From: Thalassospira sp. TSL5-1
GTDB taxonomy: Bacteria; Pseudomonadota; Alphaproteobacteria; Rhodospirillales; Thalassospiraceae
Assembly: GCF_001907695.1 (NCBI RefSeq)
Contig: NZ_KV880643.1
Location: 1-64,000 of the forward strand
DNA length: 64,000 nucleotides
Reading direction: 5' to 3'
Shown: positions 1-9,755 of the stretch, piece after piece
How positions within the stretch are numbered: the stretch's first letter is position 1
Layout of the letters: every line of letters begins with the position of its first letter
Program-made: the position numbers and the translations under genes
The notes under the pieces: generated by a model
Told to the model about the DNA's origin: nothing
Seen by the model: the letters and a program-made list of their open reading frames with translations, nothing else
The model's database searches: none

Positions 1-55
1 TCACCGCCGGGCCTTCTAAACACAGTCAAAAACATATTCCCTGATCACAGACCCT

Positions 56-97
56 AAAAAACGCTGCATCCTTACAGATGCGGCGTTTTTTGTTTTG
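56..97. terminator. Rho-independent terminator
   Basis: An A-run, the arm ACGCTGCATC, a short loop, GATGCGGCGT and a T-run form a stem with one G-T pair flanked by A and T tracts, so it could stop transcription on either strand. It probably ends a gene lying left of the window. Confidence 0.8.
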
Positions 98-230
98 GGG
101 TAAAGAGAAAAGACATGTCGTATGGCTAATTTGTCACTGGGCATGAAATTCAGTATCTTGTTTAATGCCGAATAACGTAGGTTGAATTCCTTACATTATC
201 TATTTTGAAGATGGGAAGGGGAATGGCTGT

Positions 231-539
231 ATGAGAATTCGCTATTTTTTGCTGTTTTATTTTTGTTTTTCTTTTGTTTATTTTTTCTTCTATAGCCTTG
301 CTTATTTATTGAAAATTCAGTTCTGGGCTGATTTTTTTGCGAATAATAAGTGGATTGTAAATTTTCTACAGGCAGTCACGTATGCTGGGCCACTTTGGTT
401 TTTTATCATTCTTATGTTTAGTTTGATGTGCCGCTTTGCCGTGAGAAGATTTGGCGAAAATTTTACGCAGATGGCTATTAAAAGTAATATGCAGTTGGGT
501 GTTTTTAAAGAAATAGTACGGTTCGATCTGGATAAATAA
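231..539 (+). CDS. Small AT-rich membrane protein, unknown function
   Basis: The 102-residue product has a very hydrophobic N-terminal segment rich in Phe and Tyr (about residues 4-28) and a second one (about 50-68), followed by a charged tail, so it is probably a two-helix inner-membrane protein. A purine-rich stretch (GGGAAGGGGA) lies a few bases before the ATG. Base composition is far more AT-rich than the catabolic genes to the right, which suggests a foreign or poorly constrained gene. I do not recognise a family. A hairpin without a T-run follows at about 613-643. Confidence 0.5.
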   Translation: MRIRYFLLFYFCFSFVYFFFYSLAYLLKIQFWADFFANNKWIVNFLQAVTYAGPLWFFIILMFSLMCRFAVRRFGENFTQMAIKSNMQLGVFKEIVRFDLDK

Positions 540-883
540 TACGGAGCTTGATGGCACAGAAATAGTTTTCCAGGATGAAGAAGTCAGTGTTATACAGTCG
601 TAACTCCTAGAAGGTTGATAGCCTCCCATTATAGGCCATCAACATCTCTCTAAGGAAGTTTCTTGGGAGTGCTTTGGTCGGCTTCTTCGGCAGCCAAAAC
701 TGTTGCCAGTTGGGCTGCGGCCAAAGATGAAGATATTGTGATACACCGTTTTATCGGGATAATCCGTGATCGGGTAATTTTGGCATTTTGGTTAGGATTT
801 TGATAAGAAAAAGCAGACTCGATGACGGATCTGCTTTTATCGATATCATGTTTTGTTCAAGACCTTTTGCTCAGGAAGAACGA
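540..883. other. Intergenic stretch with one hairpin and one terminator
   Basis: No convincing gene was found here. GTTGATaGCCT pairs with AGGCcATCAAC at about 614-643 and may end the small membrane-protein transcript. A second hairpin, AAAAGCAGA to TCTGCTTTT at about 809-838, is flanked by A and T runs and sits just downstream of the minus-strand gene fragment ending at 884, so it was probably that gene's terminator. Confidence 0.5.
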
Positions 884-992
884 TCAGGCGGCTTCCTCCC
901 TTTCGGCATCTTCCCGCTTTACCGATTTGTGGGCTTCCTCGTTTGCGCAGAGTTTCCAGTAGCTGGAAATATACATTTCGCGTTTGTCGATA
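884..992 (-). pseudogene. 3' stub of an unidentified gene cut by an IS remnant
   Basis: Reading minus, an open frame enters from the inferred insertion-sequence end at about 993 and runs to a TGA whose complement is at 884-886. The last residues are charged (Lys, Arg, Glu and Ala rich, ending REDAEREEAA), and a terminator-like hairpin follows directly. The upstream part of the gene is missing, replaced by insertion-sequence DNA. The family cannot be identified from about 35 residues. Confidence 0.45.
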
Positions 993-1605
993 TGACCCTC
1001 CCCCCGGAACAGTCTCACTTACAGGGTGAGTGGTTTCGTTGATACTTTTGCCACGACGGGGACGAGACCGCAAGGAGCCGGAGGCGACTGGAGGTCGCGT
1101 CCCCGTCGATGGAATTGTTCGGCGAAGGCGGCCGGGGTTTCGTCGTCCAGCGCCGAGTGGGGCCGGACGGTGTTATAGTATTTTCGCCAGTCCTCAATGG
1201 TCTTGCGGGCTTCGTGGATGCTTGCAAACCAGTTCTCATTGAGACATTCATCCCGGAACTAGCCGTTGAACGATTCCACATAGGCATTCTGTGTCGGCTT
1301 GCCGGGCTGGATAAACCGTAGCTTCACCCCGTTTTTTTTTCGACCATTCAAACATCGACAATATTCAAAACCCGGAACCTACGCCCGTTCCACAAGCCAT
1401 CCGAAACCAAGTCCAAAGACCAGCGCTGGCTGGGGCGCACGGCTGTTGCGAGGGGAATGCGATCCCGATGCGTCAGCCGTTTGCGTTTGCGGCGACGCAC
1501 CTGAAGTCCTTCTTCACAATAAAGGCGATAGGTTCGCTTGGCATTGACCACGAGACCTTCCTTGCGCAGAAAGACATGCAGGCGCAAATAGCCATAGAGG
1601 CGATA
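993..1605 (-). mobile_element. Decayed IS3-family (IS407-type) element, OrfB remnant
   Basis: Minus-strand translation gives recognisable OrfB pieces. The N-terminal part (about 1587-1350) contains YRLYGYLRLHVFLRK, the HTH_21-type RTYRLYCEEGLQVRRRK and the start of the integrase core (RWSLDLVSDGLW). After LNIVDV there is a stop and a jump straight to GVKLRFIQPGKPTQNAYVES and the C-terminal RDECLNENWF block, so the middle of the DDE core is deleted. A TAG also interrupts the frame after SFNG. The end is placed at TGACCCTCCCCCC (993 onwards) as a typical IS3 tip; OrfA is absent. It cannot transpose. Confidence 0.75.
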
Positions 1606-1886
1606 CGATCTATATCACCATGCCGGGCTTGCCGGCACCGATCAGCAAGATGTCTGTTCGGTTGGCAGCGATAGATACACTCGGAAATCCGAGGGCCCGG
1701 GCCAGGTCGGAGCCTTTCAGGGCGCGCAGGCGCAGTTGTGTTATTAGCTCATTGGCAAACTCGACGAAGATCCGACGCGATTGGTTGGGTTTGAAACCGC
1801 GGGTCGAGGTTTGGTGACTGAACAGATCGAGCTGGCAATCCTTGCCCCCTGTTCTCCATACCGATGGTGCCGTGACCGATCCCTGT
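1606..1886 (-). other. Unassigned open frame between IS remnant and kinase
   Basis: A minus-strand frame stays open across this stretch (stop near 1610) and reads plausibly as protein, with ELITQLRLRALKGSDLARAL and DILLIGAGKPGMV near its end. The last motif is faintly like the GKPG loop of FolD, but the rest does not fit that family. It overlaps the 3' end of the kinase gene in another frame and stops right at the insertion-sequence junction, so it may be the C-terminal stub of a deleted gene. No function is assigned. Confidence 0.2.
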
Positions 1887-3380
1887 CTAAGACCTCGCCG
1901 AGGCAGCCCAAGCGGGGGCCATGGTTTCAGCCAAGTTGCGGAAGGCCGCATAGCGTGCGTTCAGGACCGTGGCATCGAAGCGGCCTGGCTCGAAATGATG
2001 TGCTCGCGTCGCCATGGCGTCCGTCGCCGCGCGCAGAGAGTGAAACAGCTCCAGCCCGACGGCGGCGGCGACGCAGGCGCCCAAGGCGCCCGTTTCGGTG
2101 CAATGGCTGGTCGTGATCGGAATGCCCAGAATGTCAGCGAACATCTGCGGCCAGATCTCGCTGCGAGCGCCGCCGCCGGAGAGTACCGCCTCGTCTACCT
2201 GGGCACCGGCGGCGCGTAGGGTGTCGAGGTGATGGCGGTGCCCAAAGGTCACGCCCTCGAACAGCGCATAGAGAACGTCTGCCCGGGTGTGCCACTCCGT
2301 AAGATTGTAAAAACCTCCGCGCGCGTTGCCGTCGAAGGCGCTACCGTAGAGGTAAGGATGATACAGAGGAAGCCCCGTCGTCGGGGTCACGCTGGCCACG
2401 GCCTTGCTGCACGCTGCCGCCGGATCGCCCGGTTCGTCGTCGTACACCCCAAAGGTGCGCAAGAACCACTCCAGATTCGCCGCCGACGTGGGACTGGCTT
2501 CGACCACCATGTATCGGTCGCGGCCGAAAGGCGTGGTCATAAACACCAGGTCGTCGAGCTTAGGCCGGTCGACGATGATCTGATTAATGCTCCACGTACC
2601 CACCACGACCGAGGCCTCGCCCACCCGGGACACACCAGAGCCAAGCGCGCTGGCCACGATGTCGATCATACCCGCCACGACCGGTGTCCCGGCGGCGAGG
2701 CCGGTTTCCCGCGCAGCCGCCTCCGTGACATGGCCGACGATGTCGCAGGTTTCGCGCACCGGAGGCAATTTCTCCAACAGGTCGCCGATGCCGTAGATCG
2801 CCAGCAGGTCGGCGTCGTATCGCCGTTCGGGAAAGCGAATCAGTCCGGCGATGGAGGCATCGGAGATATCGGTACATATCACGCCCGTCAGATAATTGAC
2901 GATGACATCCTTGCACAAGAGCAAGGCACCGGCCTGGGCCAGCAGGTCGGGTTCGTGCTCCTTCATCCAGCGGAGAAGTACCGGTGTCTGCGCCGCCCAC
3001 ACCTTCTGCAATGACATCTCGTGCGCCGTTTGCCGCGCCCTGTTCATGCTGTCGACAATGGTGGTTCCACGGGTGTCGATGGATTGGATCCCTTTGAGCG
3101 GTCGGCCGTCGCGATCGAGCATGTATAGACCGTTGCCGTGCCCCGCCGCGCCGACGCCGCAAATGTCCTTTGCGTCGATCCCGGCCATGTTGAGGCACTC
3201 GGCGATGGCGTGACGGAGGCCGGCCGTCAGTTCCGAGATGTCGCGTTCGACGTGTCCCGGGTGCGGTCGGTAGGTGCGGCCCGGCGATGAACTTACTGCG
3301 ACTTGGTTACCATCTACGGTGAACAGAACGGCCTTCACCATGGTGTTGCCGGCATCAATGCCTAGCAGGTATTGAGACAT
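1887..3380 (-). CDS. FGGY-family carbohydrate kinase (erythritol/xylulose kinase-like)
   Basis: The 497-residue product is an ATP-dependent sugar or polyol kinase. The N-terminal phosphate loop LLGIDAGNTMVKA is typical of the FGGY fold, followed by the substrate-side VGAAGHGNGLYMLD and LRWMKEHEPDL; near the C-terminus LSGGGARSEIWPQMFAD is the second ATP-binding motif. The LRWMKEHEP stretch recalls L-xylulokinase LyxK, and the operon context recalls EryA. The ATG at 3380 was chosen because GGAGGAAGTC precedes it; the open frame extends further upstream without a good ribosome site. It is last in a seven-gene operon with a GlpD/EryB-like dehydrogenase and an aldolase. The exact substrate is open. 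Confidence 0.85.
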   Translation of the reverse strand: MSQYLLGIDAGNTMVKAVLFTVDGNQVAVSSSPGRTYRPHPGHVERDISELTAGLRHAIAECLNMAGIDAKDICGVGAAGHGNGLYMLDRDGRPLKGIQSIDTRGTTIVDSMNRARQTAHEMSLQKVWAAQTPVLLRWMKEHEPDLLAQAGALLLCKDVIVNYLTGVICTDISDASIAGLIRFPERRYDADLLAIYGIGDLLEKLPPVRETCDIVGHVTEAAARETGLAAGTPVVAGMIDIVASALGSGVSRVGEASVVVGTWSINQIIVDRPKLDDLVFMTTPFGRDRYMVVEASPTSAANLEWFLRTFGVYDDEPGDPAAACSKAVASVTPTTGLPLYHPYLYGSAFDGNARGGFYNLTEWHTRADVLYALFEGVTFGHRHHLDTLRAAGAQVDEAVLSGGGARSEIWPQMFADILGIPITTSHCTETGALGACVAAAVGLELFHSLRAATDAMATRAHHFEPGRFDATVLNARYAAFRNLAETMAPAWAASARS

Positions 3381-3465
3381 GACTTCCTCCCATGCAGACG
3401 CATTCTGCGTCAGAGCGCGCGCCACCGTGCTGTCTTGCTTTTTTTGTCGGCGGCGCGCGGCGGTA

Positions 3466-4308
3466 TTATTTGCTGTTGTAGATCTCCAATGCGCGTGTCG
3501 CATCGGCGCCGTCATGAATGATTGCCTTGAGAGCGGCAGCGACGCGTGCGGGATTGTCATGCTGGTAGACGTTGCGGCCATAGACCATACCGTTTGCGCC
3601 TTGGCCCATCAGGGCGACCGATTTCTCGAAGACCTTGCCGATCTCGCCTTTGCCTCCGCCACGCACCAGCACCGGGCACCGTGCGGCCTCGACGACCTTG
3701 TGGAAGTCTTCGACGTTGTCGGTCGGGTCGGCCTTTATGACATCGGCCCCAAGTTCCCGGGCGGTGCGAACCATTGCGACGATCTTGTCGGTGTCACCGT
3801 CAACCAGGTAGCCGCCCTTCTCGCTGGGCGCCTGCATGACCAGCGGTTCTAGCATCAGCGGCATGCCGTACTTTTCGCACTCGCGCCGCACCTTGGAAAC
3901 GTTCTCGATGGATTGGCGCAACAGGCCCGGTTCGTTCGGGATGAGATACATGTTCACGACCACGGCGACGGCGTCCATCTGGATGGCGCCGACAAGCGGC
4001 TCCTCCGGGTTTTGCAGGATGCTCCACATTTCACGGTGACGGATGGTGTTGTAGGCGTTACCGACGTCGATCCGCAGGACCAGCGCCGGCTTCTCAGGTG
4101 TCTCGACCCGCTGAAGGGTGTCCGCCTGGCCGTAATTGGTCTGGATGGCATCCGGCATGGCTTTGACGAGTTGCCCGACCACACCGTCAATATCCTCCAA
4201 GCCGGGGATGAAGGTCGGCTCGTTGAAGATGCCGTGGTCGATGGCAACATCCAGGCACTTGCCGTTGCGGAACATGCGGTTGAGGCGGGCTTTCCAGGTG
4301 GACGGCAT
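3466..4308 (-). CDS. Class I aldolase of the DeoC/FbaB/LacD (LsrF-like) family
   Basis: The 280-residue product matches the single-domain TIM-barrel class I aldolases. CLDVAIDHGIF is the N-terminal strand; GADVIKADPTDNVE carries the lysine expected to form the Schiff base; VLVRGGGKG and ANGMVYGRNVYQ are the phosphate-binding strands. Members act on fructose-1,6-bisphosphate, tagatose-bisphosphate or the phospho-AI-2 thiolytic step, so a phosphorylated ketose made by the neighbouring kinase and dehydrogenase is the likely substrate. In classical ery operons this position is held by EryC isomerase/epimerase, which is absent, so the pathway probably ends by aldol cleavage instead. It lies 85 bp upstream of the kinase in the same operon. 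Confidence 0.8.
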   Translation of the reverse strand: MPSTWKARLNRMFRNGKCLDVAIDHGIFNEPTFIPGLEDIDGVVGQLVKAMPDAIQTNYGQADTLQRVETPEKPALVLRIDVGNAYNTIRHREMWSILQNPEEPLVGAIQMDAVAVVVNMYLIPNEPGLLRQSIENVSKVRRECEKYGMPLMLEPLVMQAPSEKGGYLVDGDTDKIVAMVRTARELGADVIKADPTDNVEDFHKVVEAARCPVLVRGGGKGEIGKVFEKSVALMGQGANGMVYGRNVYQHDNPARVAAALKAIIHDGADATRALEIYNSK

Positions 4309-4319
4309 GAAGGGCTCCT

Positions 4320-6074
4320 TTAGGATTGCAGGGTTTCTGCGGCTTCGGGCAGAGGCGCCAGGGTGACGCGATGGCGCGTGGCGAGCAGATCGCGGAGTGT
4401 TTCATACTCCCCACGGACGTATTCGGCAGACCAGCCGCAGGTGTCGGCCATGATCGCGAGCACCTCGCGCACCGTTGTGGTGGACAGGCGACCGGTTATG
4501 GCGATGGCGGTCCGGCGGATCAACAGGTCCGCCGGCATCACAACATCCTCGTGACGGATCAAATGAATGAGTTCCCCGCAGCTGTACTCGGGCAGGGACT
4601 TCAGCGGCGTGTCGCCTTCGGTTGCCAGGGTCTTGGCGACCTGGCGGGCACCGGTGCCGTAACGGGCGAACAGCGTCTGGGCGCGAGCCTCGGACAGACC
4701 GTGGGCGCGTGCCAGTTCGGCGATTGCGTCAGACCGCGCGGTAGGGGCAGGAAAGTCGCGGCCGCCGCCGATGGGCATTTCCTTGGTATCGACGGTGCGA
4801 TCACGGCCAAGGCGCGCCAGCACGTCGTCGGCCACCAGTTCGCCGAAGCCCCGGAAGGTGGTCCATTTCCCACCAATCAGACAGAGCACGGGAAAGGGGC
4901 GCGTCGCCGTTGGCTCCAGGGCTTGGACGGAATGGTCGCGGGAAATGCGGCCGGTGGGTCCGTCATCGCTATAGGGCAAAGGCCGCACGCCGGAAAAAGT
5001 ATAGACGATCTGGTCTGGCGTGATCTCGATGGAAGGGAAGACAAAACGGACGGATTCGAGGATATAGGCGCGTTCCTCGTCCTCGCAGCGCACCGTGTCC
5101 GGTGTGTCGACCCGAATATCGGTGGAGCCGATCAGTACGCGGTCGAAGTAGCGGAACAGGATGCAGACGCGGCCCTCCTGGTTCTCGTAATAGATCATGT
5201 GGTCTCCCAACTCATCGTAGAGCTTGGGGTTGTCGACGATGAGGTGAGAGCCTTTGGTGCCGCCGATCAACCGTGGGGCCCCCTCGGCCAGGCTTTCGTT
5301 GGCTATGTCGGTCCAGGCGCCACCGGCGTTGATGACCAGCTTCGGCCGGACGGTGATGTCGTCACCGGTCACGCAATCATGCAGGATAACCGCGCCGTTG
5401 GCCTCAAGCCGGTTGAACGCGACGTAATTAAGGGCCGTGGCGTCAAGGCAAGCGGTCACGGTATCCTGTATCATTTCGAGGCCGAGGCGCTCGGGGTATG
5501 TGATCTGGGCATCGTAATACGTCGCGGTGCAGCGGACATCCGGATTGAGGTTGGGCCAGCGGCGGAAGGTTGCGGCGCGGCCGGCGAACCCATGCCCGGG
5601 CATGCCCGAAGTCCCGCGCGTGAACCAATCGTAGAGCGTCAGACCCACCTTCACCAGCGCCGCTCCTCGGCGCGACGGCTTTTCCGTCAGTCGCAGGAAA
5701 CGTTGCAGAGCACTGGTCAGGCCGGACGCATAATCGAACAGAGGCACCGTCGTTGCCAGTGGACCGACGTAATGGGGTGCGTTCCGCAGCAGGCGATTGC
5801 GCTCGGCCAGGGCCTCGCGGACCAGCTTGAACTCGCCGGTTTCCATATAGCGGAGGCCGCCGTGGACCATGCGGGACAGGGCGCCACTGGCGCCGTGGCA
5901 GTAGTCGTTCTTTTCGACGAGGGCGACCCTCAGCCCCTGAAGGGCGAGTTCGCGGAAAGCGGAGATGCCGTTGATCCCGCCACCGATGACGAGAATGTCG
6001 AGGTCTGGCTGTGCAGCCAGTCGGGTCAACCGCTCGCGCCGTCCAGCGGCGCCGATTGCTGTGAATGCAGTCAT
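4320..6074 (-). CDS. FAD-dependent glycerol-3-phosphate dehydrogenase family (GlpD/EryB-like)
   Basis: The 584-residue product has the N-terminal dinucleotide motif DILVIGGGINGISAFREL and the GlpD block SRMVHGGLRYMETGEF, then the DAO-fold TFSGVRPLPYSDD and GGKWTTFRGFGE, and the DAO C-terminal helical domain (last 130 residues). Such enzymes oxidise glycerol-3-phosphate or erythritol-4-phosphate at the inner membrane and pass electrons to quinone. In a kinase-bearing polyol operon an EryB-type role is more likely than housekeeping GlpD. It overlaps the regulator gene by 4 bp (ATGA) and the aldolase gene follows after 11 bp. The antisense strand carries a long shadow frame caused by high GC. 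Confidence 0.85.
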   Translation of the reverse strand: MTAFTAIGAAGRRERLTRLAAQPDLDILVIGGGINGISAFRELALQGLRVALVEKNDYCHGASGALSRMVHGGLRYMETGEFKLVREALAERNRLLRNAPHYVGPLATTVPLFDYASGLTSALQRFLRLTEKPSRRGAALVKVGLTLYDWFTRGTSGMPGHGFAGRAATFRRWPNLNPDVRCTATYYDAQITYPERLGLEMIQDTVTACLDATALNYVAFNRLEANGAVILHDCVTGDDITVRPKLVINAGGAWTDIANESLAEGAPRLIGGTKGSHLIVDNPKLYDELGDHMIYYENQEGRVCILFRYFDRVLIGSTDIRVDTPDTVRCEDEERAYILESVRFVFPSIEITPDQIVYTFSGVRPLPYSDDGPTGRISRDHSVQALEPTATRPFPVLCLIGGKWTTFRGFGELVADDVLARLGRDRTVDTKEMPIGGGRDFPAPTARSDAIAELARAHGLSEARAQTLFARYGTGARQVAKTLATEGDTPLKSLPEYSCGELIHLIRHEDVVMPADLLIRRTAIAITGRLSTTTVREVLAIMADTCGWSAEYVRGEYETLRDLLATRHRVTLAPLPEAAETLQS

Positions 6075-7075
6075 GAGAGTTCCGAAGTTTTAGGGGGCGG
6101 GCTGGTGCGGTCCAGACACTGGAGGACACGACCGGCCGTGGCCTCGTCGGTGACCAGCGCGGTGAGGTAGTCGCCGCGCAGGACGCTGGCGATGGCGTCG
6201 GTTTTGTCCGGTCCGGTAGCGACGCTGAAAGAGAACGGGATGCGGGCCAGTTCGTCCGGTTTCAAGCTGACGAGGTGGCGATTCAGGATGTAGTCGGCGA
6301 CGGCGCCGTCGGCTGTTAGCAGGTGCGCGACGAGTTCTGCCTCGGCACCTGATGCCCGGATACCCTCGCGGTCCTCTCGGGTGCGCGGCGTCAGGTCAAA
6401 ATAACTTGAGACATCGGCGTGTATGGAGCCGATGCCGACGATGGCAATGTCGGCCCGTCGCGCGAGATCGAACGCCTCCACGCAGGAGCGCACGCCCATC
6501 AAGGCCTCCCTCTCCGCTTCGGAGGAGGCAAACATGGGCACATGAACCAGATGCGCCGTCCCGCCAAGTTTACCCGCCAGAACGGTCGAAAGGTGGTTCA
6601 CGTCGGTGTAGTGCTTACCTTGCACCCCCCCTGTCAGGGGAACGACCGTCACATCGTACTTGCGGCTTATCTCCAGGGCATCGATCAAGGAGCTGACGCC
6701 CTTGCCGCCGGTAATGGCGATGACAAGGCCGTCACGCAGATGTTCCGCCAACATGGCGGCGGCGGCCCGACCGGCGCTGCGCAGGTTGGCACCATCGTCC
6801 GTCGACGAGACGGTTGTGGCGATCTCCGCCCGGTGCAGAGTGCTCCGGTCCACCAGACGCCGCGAGAGGTCGGCAGCCGTGTCGAAAGGGCTGCGGATGG
6901 TGATCTCCACCATCCCTATGTCCCGGCCCAACTTGATGAGCCGGTTCACGGTCCCCACCGATTGGTTGATGATTCGGGCGATTTCCGCCTGCTTGCGGTT
7001 CTCGACGTAATAGAGGTTCAGCACCCGGTAGATGCGGTGCAGATCGTCGTTTTTGTCCTGGTCGGGCATGGTCAT
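6071..7075 (-). CDS. SorC/DeoR-type transcriptional regulator (EryD-like)
   Basis: The 334-residue protein has an N-terminal helix-turn-helix (RKQAEIARIINQSVGTVNRL, about residues 24-43) and a large C-terminal sugar-phosphate-binding domain with VIAITGGKGVSSL and DIAIVGIGSIHADV, the layout of SorC-family regulators. These bind phosphorylated sugars and usually control their own operon. It lies between the transport and enzyme genes and overlaps the dehydrogenase start, so it is part of the operon it probably regulates. EryD of erythritol operons belongs to the same family. Start ATG 7075 or the second ATG two codons later are equally plausible. Confidence 0.85.
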   Translation of the reverse strand: MTMPDQDKNDDLHRIYRVLNLYYVENRKQAEIARIINQSVGTVNRLIKLGRDIGMVEITIRSPFDTAADLSRRLVDRSTLHRAEIATTVSSTDDGANLRSAGRAAAAMLAEHLRDGLVIAITGGKGVSSLIDALEISRKYDVTVVPLTGGVQGKHYTDVNHLSTVLAGKLGGTAHLVHVPMFASSEAEREALMGVRSCVEAFDLARRADIAIVGIGSIHADVSSYFDLTPRTREDREGIRASGAEAELVAHLLTADGAVADYILNRHLVSLKPDELARIPFSFSVATGPDKTDAIASVLRGDYLTALVTDEATAGRVLQCLDRTSPPPKTSELS

Positions 7076-7106
7076 GGCGTTTCTGGTCCTTTCGCAGGCG
7101 CTGGTA

Positions 7107-8117
7107 TCAGCGCGCCCTGTAGTGGTTCAGGATATGGTCGAAGGACACTGCTGCAAGCAGAATGATACCTTTGGTCATTTCCTGCCAATAGGCCGAAACA
7201 TTTAACAGAATTAGCGAGCTGGTCACGATGGATAGCAGCGCGATTCCGAGCACTGCCCCGATGATGGAGCCGGTGCCGCCCTTCAGGCTGGCGCCACCGA
7301 TGACGGCTGCGGCGATGACGTTCAGCTCCATGCCGACACCGAAGGAGGGGGTTGCCGAGCTCAGGCGCGCCATGTAGATGACGCCCGCCAGCCCCGCCAT
7401 GAGAGACGTGAAGACGGTGGCGATGAATTTCACCCGATCCGTACGGATGCCAGCGTAGGCTGCGGCCTTCTCATTGCTGCCGGTATAGACGATTTTGCGG
7501 AAGAAGGTCGCCCGCCGCAGCAACACGTCGAACAGGATAACGATTCCGGCGAAGATGAGGATGACCACCGGCAGGCCGAAAATGTCGCCTTGGCCGATGA
7601 ACTTGAACTCCGGTGGCAAGCTGAACAGCGACAGCGGAGTCCCGCCGGTTACGACCATGCACAGGCCACGCACGATGACCATCGCGGCCAGCGAGGCGAT
7701 GAAGTGGCTCAAGCCGATCCGGGTGACGCAGAAGCCGATTCCCACGCCCACCAAACCGCTGGCGGCAAGCCCGGCCAAGCTGGCGGTCCAGGGGTCGAAG
7801 CCGGCCAGGAAAACCTGCCCGCCCACCACCATCGACAGGCACACCACGGCACCGACCGACAGGTCGAGACCGCCGACGATGAGCAATACGGTCATGCCCA
7901 CGACCACGATGCCCTCGACGGCGAAAGACATGAGCATGGCCTTGATGTTGGGCCATGTCAGGAAGTATGGCGATGCGAAGCTCATGGCGATGAACAGCAC
8001 CAGGATGATGGCCACTAGGCCTGCCTCGCGCTGGTGGAACATCTTGTGCAGCAGACCGCTGGCAGTGGTCCGGTCGGAAGCGGCCGGGGGTAAGGGTGAG
8101 GTCGTTGTGGTTTGCAT
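7107..8117 (-). CDS. Sugar ABC transporter permease, RbsC family
   Basis: The 336-residue protein has about eight to ten hydrophobic membrane segments beginning near residue 35 and the BPD_transp_2 signatures VVGMTVLLIVGGLDLSVGA and VIGGASLKGGTGSIIGAVLG. It forms the membrane channel of a ribose/polyol-type importer with the ATPase upstream and the binding protein beyond it. A single permease gene implies a homodimer. It starts 24 bp after the ATPase stop. Confidence 0.9.
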   Translation of the reverse strand: MQTTTTSPLPPAASDRTTASGLLHKMFHQREAGLVAIILVLFIAMSFASPYFLTWPNIKAMLMSFAVEGIVVVGMTVLLIVGGLDLSVGAVVCLSMVVGGQVFLAGFDPWTASLAGLAASGLVGVGIGFCVTRIGLSHFIASLAAMVIVRGLCMVVTGGTPLSLFSLPPEFKFIGQGDIFGLPVVILIFAGIVILFDVLLRRATFFRKIVYTGSNEKAAAYAGIRTDRVKFIATVFTSLMAGLAGVIYMARLSSATPSFGVGMELNVIAAAVIGGASLKGGTGSIIGAVLGIALLSIVTSSLILLNVSAYWQEMTKGIILLAAVSFDHILNHYRAR

Positions 8118-8141
8118 TGTCTTTGTTTCCTCCCGACCGCT

Positions 8142-9668
8142 TCAGACGGTGGCTGGTTGCGGCTGGGGCGACGTGGCGCCCAGGCCGGATGCTATGTGCA
8201 TAATGGTTTCTTCTGTCATGGCGTCGCCCCACACCTCGCCGGCCATCCGGCCTTCGTGGATCACCAGGATACGGTCACAGAGACCGATCAATTCCGGCAA
8301 TTCCGACGAGATGACGACGACACCCGTTCCATGCTCGGCCAGGTCGCGAACGATGTCGTAGATTTCGGCCTTGGCGCCCACGTCAACGCCGCGGGTGGGT
8401 TCGTCCAGAAAGACGAGGCGTGGGCGGACGGCCAGCATCCGGGCGATGGCGACCTTTTGCTGGTTGCCGCCCGATAGGGTTGAGACCGGGTCTTGGATGG
8501 ATCCGCACTTTAGGCCGACACGTTTCCCCAATGCGATGGCCATGCGCTCTTCCTCGGCTGGCTTGAGAAACCCGCCGCGCGATGCCATGCGCGTGTCGAG
8601 CGCCGTGATGTTCTGGGCGATGGGCAGATCGAGGAACAGGCCCGCGCCCTTGCGGTCCTCCGACAGGTAGACGATGCCGGCCTCGATGCTGTCAGCAAAG
8701 TGCTGGATGGACACGGCTTTGCCGTTCAATACGATGTCGCCGCTTGCCTTGGGGCGCAGGCCGCATACGGTTTCGGCGATTTCCGTCCGTCCGGCGCCGA
8801 TCAATCCGGCGATGCCCAGGATCTCTCGGCCCCGGAGGTCGAAGGAAATGGCGTCGAGGTCGCCGTTGTCCGACAACCCGCGTACCGATAGGACCGGCGT
8901 CTCGTCGAGACGCTCTGCCTTGGCGGGAAACAACTGGTCGAGCGTGCGTCCCACCAGATTGTCCACCACCTTGCTGGGCGTCATGTCAGCGATGGCGTTG
9001 GTGCTGACGTGCTGCCCGTCGCGGAATACCGTGATCCGGTCACACAAATCAAAAATCTCGGACATACGGTGGCTGATGTAGATCTGCGCCATGCCCTGGT
9101 CGCGGAACGTCTTCATCAAGCCGAACAGGGTTTCCGCTTCGGTCTCCGTCAGTGCCGCCGTTGGTTCGTCCAGGATGAGGACCTTGCAGTCCAGGGTGAG
9201 CGCCTTGGCGATTTCCACCAGTTGCTGTTCGGCGATGGACAACCTGCGCACCATCGTACCGACCGGGATCGGCAAGAGTCGGTCCATGACCTGCTGCGCT
9301 TTGGTCGCCAAGGCCCTCTGGTCGGTGAAGAGGCGCGGGGACAGCGCCGTCGCGGCCATAAAGATGTTTTCCGCCACCGTCACATCCGGACACAGGGCGA
9401 TTTCCTGGTGGACGAGCCCGATGCCGAGGCGTTGCGCTTCCAGGGGGCTGGTGATTGAGACCGGCCGCCCGTCGACGCGGATCTCTCCGGAATCTGGATG
9501 CAAAATGCCGTCGGCGATGTTCATGAGAGTGGACTTGCCAGCGCCGTTCTCTCCGGCGAGGGCGTGGATTTCACCGGCCCGAACCGAGAAATCCACGCCT
9601 CGCAGGGCCTTCACGGGACCGAACGACTTGGAGATTTGACGCAATTCAAGCACAGGAGTGCTGTACAT
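8142..9668 (-). CDS. Sugar ABC transporter ATP-binding protein, RbsA/MglA type
   Basis: The 508-residue protein contains two fused ABC ATPase domains. The first has an intact Walker A (GENGAGKST), the signature [15 protein letters not shown] and Walker [12 protein letters not shown]. The second has the degenerate GLIGAGRTE loop normal for this family and the signature [15 protein letters not shown]. It powers uptake of a monosaccharide or polyol. The ATG at 9668 was chosen because GGAGGTATAT precedes it; earlier in-frame starts lack a ribosome site. It sits second in the operon, 87 bp after the binding-protein gene. Confidence 0.9.
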   Translation of the reverse strand: MYSTPVLELRQISKSFGPVKALRGVDFSVRAGEIHALAGENGAGKSTLMNIADGILHPDSGEIRVDGRPVSITSPLEAQRLGIGLVHQEIALCPDVTVAENIFMAATALSPRLFTDQRALATKAQQVMDRLLPIPVGTMVRRLSIAEQQLVEIAKALTLDCKVLILDEPTAALTETEAETLFGLMKTFRDQGMAQIYISHRMSEIFDLCDRITVFRDGQHVSTNAIADMTPSKVVDNLVGRTLDQLFPAKAERLDETPVLSVRGLSDNGDLDAISFDLRGREILGIAGLIGAGRTEIAETVCGLRPKASGDIVLNGKAVSIQHFADSIEAGIVYLSEDRKGAGLFLDLPIAQNITALDTRMASRGGFLKPAEEERMAIALGKRVGLKCGSIQDPVSTLSGGNQQKVAIARMLAVRPRLVFLDEPTRGVDVGAKAEIYDIVRDLAEHGTGVVVISSELPELIGLCDRILVIHEGRMAGEVWGDAMTEETIMHIASGLGATSPQPQPATV

Positions 9669-9755
9669 ATATACCTCCTTTGACGGGGCCGACATATGGT
9701 TCGGCGGCGTCGGCCCCTTTGCGGACGTTGGATGTCAGGCGTGTGGACGGACCTG

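Noticed and set aside
788-1042. 84-codon plus-strand frame near the left edge
   Set aside because: It spans a terminator-like hairpin, a minus-strand gene stub and the tip of the IS remnant, and its protein has no recognisable content.
1610-1951. Possible FolD-like fragment because of IGAGKPGMV
   Set aside because: The residues before the motif do not follow the FolD pattern and only one short motif matches; kept as unassigned.
4326-6170. 614-codon plus-strand open frame opposite the GlpD/EryB-like gene
   Set aside because: It is the antisense shadow of a high-GC gene, with no domain, biased Gly/Asp/Ala content and no ribosome site; the minus-strand protein is clearly real.
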